Below are positions 41,068-45,930 of a stretch of DNA of 45,930 nt, one piece after another; the first letter of the stretch is position 1; every line of letters starts with the position of its first letter. The stretch spans positions 1 to 45,930 of the forward strand of contig CAZJEW010000005.1 in NCBI GenBank assembly GCA_964545285.1, written 5' to 3'. The position numbers and the translations under genes were made by a program. This DNA comes from CAG-1000 sp964545285. Lineage in GTDB: Bacteria > Bacillota_I > Bacilli_A > RF39 > UBA660. The notes below the pieces were generated by a model. It was not told the origin of the DNA, did not search any database, and saw only the letters and a list, made by a program, of their open reading frames with translations.

Positions 41068-43224
41068 ATGAAAAAAACAAGAATAGTTAATATAAACGCA
41101 ATCTTTATAATTATTGTTGTTTTTATTTTTGCTTTAATTATAGGCAAACTTTTTTATATTGGTTTAGGAAGTGTAAAAATAGGAAGTTTATCTTTAAGTG
41201 AATTTGCTAATAATAGAAATACTGTTAAGAAAGTTACTTATGCTAAAAGAGGTACTATATATTCAGGAGATAATGAAGTATTAGCTAAAGATGTGAATAG
41301 TTATACTGTTATTGCATATTTAGACTCTTCTAGAACAACTGATTCTAGCAATCCTCAACATGTAATAGATAAACAAATGACTGCTGAAAAGTTAAGTCCT
41401 TTAATTAATATGACTGTTGAAAAAATACTTGAATTATTAAATAGTACATATAAGAGTTGTGATGATAATAATAATTGTACAGAGAAACCATTATATCAAA
41501 TAGAATTAGGTCCTGGAGGAAGAGGTATAACTGAACTTGTTAAGGATGAAATAGATGATTTAGGATTACCTGGTATTGATTTTATATCAAGTACTAAAAG
41601 ATATTATCCTAATGGAGATTTTTTGTCATATACTCTTGGATATGCCAGAACTAATGATAAAGGTGTGTTTTCTGGTGAGATGGGTATTGAATTATCAATG
41701 AATAATGTTCTAACTGGAACTAATGGAGAAATTGAATATCAAGCTGATGTTAATGGATATCAAATAACTAATTCTCCTACATTAGAAAAAGATGCTGTTA
41801 GTGGGAATGATATTTATCTAACTATTGATACTAATATTCAAATGTTTACTGAACAAGCTATGGCTATGTTAGAAGAAACAAATCCTGAATGGGCAACAAT
41901 ATCTGTTGTAAATGCTAAAACAGGAGAAATATTAGGTATTGCTTCTTCTCCAAGTTTTAATAATAATACTTTAGAAATCAAGTCTTATTATGATCCATTT
42001 GTATCTTATGAATATGAACCTGGTTCAGTTATGAAAATATTTAGTTTTATGGCTGCTATGGATAATGGTATATATGATGGAGATGCTACATATAAAAGTG
42101 GTTCACTTGTTGTTGATGATGTTAAAATTAAAGATTGGAATAAATATGGATGGGGCACTATAACATTTAATGAAGGATTTATGGCTTCTTCAAATGTTGC
42201 TGCTTCCACTTTAGCATTATCTTTAGGCAGAGCAAAGTTAACTGATTATTATAAAAACTTAGGATTTGGTTCTTTTGTTGATATAGGTTTACCTAATCAA
42301 ATGGATGGTGTAATCAATTTTAAATATAATTCTGAAATAGCTTCAGCATCTTTTGGACAAGGTATTAGTGTAACTGCTATACAAATGGTACAAGCTTTAA
42401 CTGCGCTTGCTAATGATGGAACAGTAATTAAACCTTATATAATTAAAAAAATTGTTAATTCTACTACTGGAGAAACTATAGTAGAAAATACTAGAACTGA
42501 GGTTAAAAAAGTAGCAAGTAGTGAAACTATTGAAAAAACTATATCTAATATGAGAGGTGTTATTGATGGAGCATATAAACATTCTACTGGAACTAATTAT
42601 TATATAGAAGGATATGATGTAATAGGTAAAACTGGTACTGCTGAAATAGCTTCTTCTGAAGGAGGATATATTAGTGGAAGTTATGTAAGAAGTTTTGCAG
42701 GTGTTTTTCCAGGAAATGATCCGGAAATTATAATATATATAGTTGGTTCTAAAATGAGCAGTAGTTCTATAACACCAACTGTATTTAAATCACTTGCTCA
42801 AGATGTAGCTACATACTTAAATATTTTTAATGAAGAGAAAGAAAAAGATGCTGATTTATATACATTAGGTAGTTATATTAATAAAGAGACTGAAGTTGTA
42901 AATGAAACTCTTTCTATATCTGGTCTTATACCAATAATAATTGGTAATGGAACTAAAATAATCAAACAATATCCTAATAATGGTTCATTGTTGAATCTTA
43001 ATTCAAAAGTTTTTTTACTTACTAATTCTAATGAATATACTATGCCAGATATTAGAAATTGGTCTAGAAGTGATGTTAAATCATTTTGTGATTTAATAGG
43101 ATTAAATGTTACATTTGATGGATATGGTTATGTAACTGAATACTCTATTCCTAAGAATACTACAATTGATTTAAATACTATTTTAACGGTTACTTTAAAA
43201 GGAAAGTATATTACTACTGAATAA
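41068..43224 (+). CDS. pbpB: Class B penicillin-binding protein (PBP2B/FtsI) with PASTA domains
   Basis: Septal transpeptidase of 718 residues. Membrane helix about 9-31, dimerisation domain, then the transpeptidase: SVMK with S320/K323, SSN at 374-376 and KTGTAE from K521. Two PASTA domains follow (about 595-655 and 656-716; YTMPDIRNWSRSDVKSFCD marks the second). PASTA tails occur on PBP2B and on the sporulation paralogue SpoVD; the position after ftsL favours PBP2B. The usual next genes (mraY, murD, spoVE/ftsW, murG) are absent, so the cluster stops here. Confidence 0.95.
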   Translation: MKKTRIVNINAIFIIIVVFIFALIIGKLFYIGLGSVKIGSLSLSEFANNRNTVKKVTYAKRGTIYSGDNEVLAKDVNSYTVIAYLDSSRTTDSSNPQHVIDKQMTAEKLSPLINMTVEKILELLNSTYKSCDDNNNCTEKPLYQIELGPGGRGITELVKDEIDDLGLPGIDFISSTKRYYPNGDFLSYTLGYARTNDKGVFSGEMGIELSMNNVLTGTNGEIEYQADVNGYQITNSPTLEKDAVSGNDIYLTIDTNIQMFTEQAMAMLEETNPEWATISVVNAKTGEILGIASSPSFNNNTLEIKSYYDPFVSYEYEPGSVMKIFSFMAAMDNGIYDGDATYKSGSLVVDDVKIKDWNKYGWGTITFNEGFMASSNVAASTLALSLGRAKLTDYYKNLGFGSFVDIGLPNQMDGVINFKYNSEIASASFGQGISVTAIQMVQALTALANDGTVIKPYIIKKIVNSTTGETIVENTRTEVKKVASSETIEKTISNMRGVIDGAYKHSTGTNYYIEGYDVIGKTGTAEIASSEGGYISGSYVRSFAGVFPGNDPEIIIYIVGSKMSSSSITPTVFKSLAQDVATYLNIFNEEKEKDADLYTLGSYINKETEVVNETLSISGLIPIIIGNGTKIIKQYPNNGSLLNLNSKVFLLTNSNEYTMPDIRNWSRSDVKSFCDLIGLNVTFDGYGYVTEYSIPKNTTIDLNTILTVTLKGKYITTE

Positions 43225-43335
43225 TGTTAGTTAATAATAAAACATTAAATAATATACCTTAAAATTATTAATAATAATTTATTATTAAATAATTACTTAA
43301 GTAAAATAAAAATTTTAAAATATAATTGTATATAA

Positions 43336-43369
43336 AAAAATATATTATCAATTTGATATATTTTTTTTA
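43336..43369 (+). terminator. Terminator after the division cluster
   Basis: Long AT-only outer stem with ATCAA/TTGAT at the tip and a run of T. The rest of the 43225-43402 gap is extremely AT-rich and shows nothing else I can name. Confidence 0.65.
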
Positions 43370-43402
43370 TTATGATAAATTATTCACTCAAAAGGAGATA
43401 CT

Positions 43403-43840
43403 ATGCAAGATTACATATCTAAAATTAAAGTTAAAAAGTATAATGAAAGAATATATTTTAATATTAATGATATAAGAATATATATAATAGATGATATTAA
43501 TTCTATAATTGATAAATTAGAATCTATTAATATAAATATTAAAATAAAAGATTTAGATTATATAGATTTTTATACATTTATATTATTAATAGCTTTTTCA
43601 AATGATTTTAGAACTTATGAATATAAATTCTATTTAATAAGTTCTACTATAGAAAAGATAAGTGAAATTATTGATCCTGATTTATGTTCTGATAGAAGAA
43701 TGTCTATTAAATATAAAAAAGGTTTCTTTAATTCATATAAATTAACTAATATAAATAATTCTAATACATCTTTTAAAGATATTTTACTTGAAGAAATTAA
43801 TAATTCTATTAATATAAATAATTTTAAACAAATTATTTAA
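43403..43840 (+). CDS. Uncharacterised AT-rich gene, 145 residues
   Basis: Not recognised. The protein is rich in Ile, Asn, Lys and Tyr, which partly reflects extreme AT content. Predicted alpha/beta, soluble, no signal or membrane segment. AAAGGAG lies 8 bases before the ATG. The stop is directly followed by the inverted 0A box of the next gene. Coding is supported by the ribosome site, an unbroken frame and no competing frame. Confidence 0.7.
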   Translation: MQDYISKIKVKKYNERIYFNINDIRIYIIDDINSIIDKLESININIKIKDLDYIDFYTFILLIAFSNDFRTYEYKFYLISSTIEKISEIIDPDLCSDRRMSIKYKKGFFNSYKLTNINNSNTSFKDILLEEINNSININNFKQII

Positions 43841-43869
43841 TTCGACATATTATTCATATTTAATATTAT
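43841..43869 (+). promoter_or_regulatory. Perfect inverted Spo0A box overlapping a promoter
   Basis: TTCGACA at 43841-43847 is the exact reverse complement of TGTCGAA. It overlaps a possible -35 (TCGACA) with TATTAT at 43864-43869 (16-base spacer), 45 bases before the SirA-like gene. In B. subtilis sirA is directly activated by Spo0A. Confidence 0.65.
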
Positions 43870-43891
43870 AAAATAATAATGAGGTGAAATA

Positions 43892-44326
43892 ATGAGAACT
43901 TATTATTTATTTGATATTAAAGAAAGCGTTCTTAAAAATTATAAAAATAATTATGAAGAATTATATGATTTATTAGAAAGCATTTATAGACTAAATAATG
44001 AAGATATTATATTAGGCTATAATATATTTGAAAAGATTGCTAATCCTTTAAATAAAGAACGAATAAGCGCTTACATAAAGGAAAAAAATATAGAAAGTGA
44101 AAACTATATATGTTATGACTACATTCATATAATAAATGATTTTTATAATAATGAATCTACTAAAATGAATATAAATAATTCTCATATAAAAATAAAAACA
44201 AATAAAAATGCTCCTTCATTTTTTTATAACATAAGAACACTAAAAAATATATTTGTGTGTGACTTCTATAATAAAGATTACTTTTTATTAGAAGAAACAA
44301 TCTATAATCCTTGCGTAAAAGCATAA
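43892..44326 (+). CDS. sirA: SirA-like inhibitor of replication initiation (DnaA-binding)
   Basis: In B. subtilis SirA binds DnaA domain I and blocks new replication rounds as spores form. 144 residues, near the Bacillus length (about 148). It begins MRTYYLFDIKESVLKNY, like the MxxYYxYLIKEEF start of SirA. The order sirA-yneF is that of yneE-yneF in Bacillus, and a perfect 0A box lies at the promoter. The rest of the sequence is too diverged for me to match residue by residue. AGGTGA ribosome site. Confidence 0.65.
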   Translation: MRTYYLFDIKESVLKNYKNNYEELYDLLESIYRLNNEDIILGYNIFEKIANPLNKERISAYIKEKNIESENYICYDYIHIINDFYNNESTKMNINNSHIKIKTNKNAPSFFYNIRTLKNIFVCDFYNKDYFLLEETIYNPCVKA

Positions 44327-44363
44327 TATTATGTTAAAATACTATTAAGGAGTTGATAATAAT

Positions 44364-44576
44364 ATGTGGTGGCAAGATCTATTATATGTATTAGCTGGTT
44401 TAGTTGCTGGTTTAATCGCTGGATTCTTAATTGCTAAGAAGTTATTTACTAAGCAATTAAAAGAAAATCCTCCTATTAATGAAGAAATGATTAAAACATT
44501 AATGAGGGGTATGGGAAGAAATCCAAGTCAAAAACAAGTAAATCAATTAATGAAACAAATGCAAAAATATCAATAG
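44364..44576 (+). CDS. YneF (UPF0154) family membrane protein
   Basis: 70 residues: one N-terminal Gly/Ala-rich helix (about 6-26, LYVLAGLVAGLIAGFLIAKK) followed by a conserved cytoplasmic tail, NPPINEEMIKTLMRGMGRNP and SQKQVNQLMKQM. This tail is diagnostic of UPF0154; function unknown. It follows the SirA-like gene by 37 bases, as yneF follows yneE (sirA) in Bacillus. AAGGAG ribosome site. Confidence 0.93.
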   Translation: MWWQDLLYVLAGLVAGLIAGFLIAKKLFTKQLKENPPINEEMIKTLMRGMGRNPSQKQVNQLMKQMQKYQ

Positions 44577-44611
44577 TTTATTGTTATTTTTGTTTGTATT
44601 AAAGGAGTAAT

Positions 44612-44998
44612 ATGAAAGATAAATTAATAAAGTTATTAGATAATAGCTATAGTCCTTATTCAAATTATAAAGTATCATGTATAGTTGTTATGAAAGATGG
44701 AAAAGAATTTAATGGTGTCAATGTTGAAAATGCATCATATGGAGCTACATTATGTGCTGAGAGAACTGCAATATTTTCTGCAATTGCTAATGGCTATAAA
44801 AGATATGATTTTAAGGAATTATATGTTATGAATGCTACTCATAAAATAGGTTCATCATGTTTTATATGTAGACAAGTAATATCAGAACTATTTGAAAAAA
44901 ATTGTAAATGTATTTTTATGAATATTGATGGAAAAGAAGAAATACATACTGTAGAAGAAATTTGTCCTTTTCCATTTGACGATGATAATTTAAAATAA
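44612..44998 (+). CDS. cdd: Cytidine deaminase
   Basis: Zinc enzyme turning cytidine/deoxycytidine into uridine/deoxyuridine; pyrimidine salvage. 128 residues, the tetrameric type. YSPYSNYKVSC is the N-terminal signature, and CAERTAIFSAI gives a zinc Cys and the catalytic Glu. The second zinc motif reads SSCFICRQV, where most have PCGxCRQ: both Cys and the Arg-Gln are kept, but Pro and Gly are replaced. AAAGGAG ribosome site. Confidence 0.92.
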   Translation: MKDKLIKLLDNSYSPYSNYKVSCIVVMKDGKEFNGVNVENASYGATLCAERTAIFSAIANGYKRYDFKELYVMNATHKIGSSCFICRQVISELFEKNCKCIFMNIDGKEEIHTVEEICPFPFDDDNLK

Positions 44999-45021
44999 TA
45001 TTTTATATCAGGGGGGTAAGA

Positions 45022-45726
45022 ATGATATTTAAGGATAAAAAAGCAATTATTTGCGATATGGATGGTACTTTAATAGATTCTATTGGATTATGGAATGATG
45101 TTGATAGAGAACTAATTACTTTATATGGTAAAAATCCTAGTCTTACAGTAGGCAATGATAGAACAAAATTTTTATCAGAAAATACTAGTGGAGATATTTA
45201 TGTAAATTATTGCAAATATTTAATAGAAAAATATGGTATTGAAGGCATAACACCTGAAGCACTATCAGAATTAAGAAGTGAACTTAGTAAAGATTATCAT
45301 GCTAATCATATGGATTTTAAAGAAGGTGCTGATGAGTTTTTATTAAAAGCAAAAGAATTAAGATATAAATTATTACTTGCTAGTTCTACCAGTAAATGGG
45401 TAATAGATATGTATTGTACTAAAAATCAAAAAATGTTAAAAAAGTTAAACATGTATGATGTGTTTGACACAATTCTTACAAGAGAAGATGTTTCTTTAAA
45501 AAAACCAAATCCTGAAATATATAGAGTAGCTACAAGATTAAGTGGATTTGAACCTAGAAGAGTAATTGCAATAGAAGATGAACTAGTAGGAGTAAAAGCA
45601 GCAGTAGGAGCAGGAATAGAAGTAGTATCAATGTATGATAAATATTCTGATGTTGATAGAGAATATATTAATTCTTTAGCAGACTATTCAGTAGATAGTT
45701 ATAAAGAACTTACTAGAAGATTATAA
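45022..45726 (+). CDS. HAD-superfamily phosphatase
   Basis: 234 residues, subfamily IA. Motif I ICDMDGTLIDS (nucleophile D12, acid D14), helical cap (about 18-95), motif II LLASSTSK, motif III Lys in LKKPNPEIYR and motif IV IEDELVGVKAA. The substrate could be a sugar phosphate or other small phosphoester; the sequence does not decide. An unusually strong AGGGGGGT lies 7 bases ahead of the ATG. It follows cdd by 23 bases and is probably co-transcribed. Confidence 0.93.
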   Translation: MIFKDKKAIICDMDGTLIDSIGLWNDVDRELITLYGKNPSLTVGNDRTKFLSENTSGDIYVNYCKYLIEKYGIEGITPEALSELRSELSKDYHANHMDFKEGADEFLLKAKELRYKLLLASSTSKWVIDMYCTKNQKMLKKLNMYDVFDTILTREDVSLKKPNPEIYRVATRLSGFEPRRVIAIEDELVGVKAAVGAGIEVVSMYDKYSDVDREYINSLADYSVDSYKELTRRL

Positions 45727-45754
45727 TTAGTTAAAATACTAATTATTTTTTTTA
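45723..45754 (+). terminator. Terminator after the HAD gene
   Basis: Perfect 9-bp arms ATAATTAGT / ACTAATTAT, loop TAAAAT, then a T-run. Confidence 0.85.
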
Positions 45755-45760
45755 TAAAAC

Positions 45761-45788
45761 TTGTTATAAATAACATATTATGTATAAT
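45761..45788 (+). promoter_or_regulatory. Promoter of the edge TasA-like gene
   Basis: TTGTTA at 45761-45766, 16-base spacer, perfect TATAAT at 45783-45788, 18 bases before the next ATG. Confidence 0.6.
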
Positions 45789-45806
45789 TGATAATAGAGG
45801 AAAAAT

Positions 45807-45930
45807 ATGAAAAGCAATAAGATATATTTTGGAATATTATTAGTATTTGTATTCTTATTAAGTATAGGGTTTACATATGCATATTTTAATATAGTAGTAA
45901 GTGGAAATAATGATGCAACTAGTATAAACA
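45807..45930 (+). CDS. TasA-like exported protein, cut by window end
   Basis: 41 residues are visible: a signal helix (IYFGILLVFVFLLSIGF) ending TYAYFNIVVSGNNDATSIN, the same build as the SipW substrates at 25911 and 37315 (Thr-Tyr-Ala then an aromatic residue). AGAGGA precedes the ATG by 7 bases, and a promoter and upstream terminator make it the first gene of a new unit. The mature domain is outside the window, so the family call rests on the signal region. Confidence 0.6.
   Translation, partial: MKSNKIYFGILLVFVFLLSIGFTYAYFNIVVSGNNDATSIN

Noticed and set aside
43225..43402. A small gene, RNA gene or replication-related element in the gap after pbpB
   Set aside because: It is nearly all A and T with only a terminator-like hairpin; no open frame with a ribosome site, no DnaA-box cluster and no conserved RNA-like structure visible.
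1..45930. Mycoplasma-type genetic code (TGA as Trp), considered because of the AT bias and the MraZ boxes
   Set aside because: TGA ends several complete genes (3250, 15298, 19592, 38843) and Trp is encoded by TGG throughout.
1..45930. CRISPR array, insertion sequence, tRNA or rRNA genes
   Set aside because: No regular repeat-spacer pattern, transposase, terminal inverted repeat pair, cloverleaf or rRNA sequence was seen.

Overview
The window is about 46 kb of very AT-rich DNA (by eye well under 35 % GC) from a Firmicute. TGA is used as an ordinary stop (for example at 3250, 15298, 19592 and 38843), so this is not the Mycoplasma code. The gene content is Bacilli-like: MraZ-led division cluster, IreB/RuvX/DUF1292/MltG, YneF, SirA, SpoIVB. 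The very short versions of these Bacillus gene orders point to an uncultured, genome-reduced gut lineage of Bacilli, which is inference. No rRNA, tRNA, CRISPR array or insertion sequence was seen. No gene-free stretch exceeds 300 bases; the longest gaps are 25712-25910, 43225-43402, 21803-21962 and 39319-39448.

Layout. Positions 1-4426: the 3' part of pyruvate phosphate dikinase, a holin-like/M23 endolysin-like pair, ribosome recycling factor and an unknown gene. Positions 4496-8235: a condensed nusB-xseA-xseB-spoIVB run followed by a phosphoesterase. Positions 8308-12033: a DUF1292 gene and three uncharacterised genes: a basic coiled-coil protein, an alpha/beta hydrolase, and an LXG-like protein with a CHAP fold lacking its catalytic residues. 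mgtE (minus) and uppS diverge at 13.45 kb. Positions 15052-20116 are a compact version of the B. subtilis yrzL-yrrK-yrzB-yrrL-yrrM-yrrN-yrrO-greA order: IreB, RuvX, DUF1292, MltG, the tRNA wobble mo5U genes and GreA. Trigger factor follows, then a small membrane protein, Tex (minus) and a third DUF1292 gene with its own unknown partner.

Positions 25911-39318 are the accessory heart of the window. Here lie several TasA/camelysin-like exported proteins, a 2845-residue membrane-anchored glycoside hydrolase family 2 protein with many beta-sandwich modules, and two SipW-type (Ser-His) signal peptidases, each beside likely substrates. I read this as a surface fibre or matrix system carrying a giant glycan-active enzyme. 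A perfect Spo0A box (TGTCGAA) with a near match 33 bases upstream sits before its first gene. A further TasA-like gene begins at the right edge (45807).

Positions 39449-43224 hold a short division cluster (mraZ, rsmH, ftsL-like, pbpB), preceded by four MraZ boxes spaced exactly 10 bases apart. Positions 43403-45726 hold an unknown gene, a SirA-like gene with a perfect inverted Spo0A box at its promoter, a YneF-like protein, cytidine deaminase and a HAD phosphatase. SpoIVB, the SirA candidate and two perfect 0A boxes together suggest that a sporulation/Spo0A network is present or was recently present. spo0A itself is not in the window.
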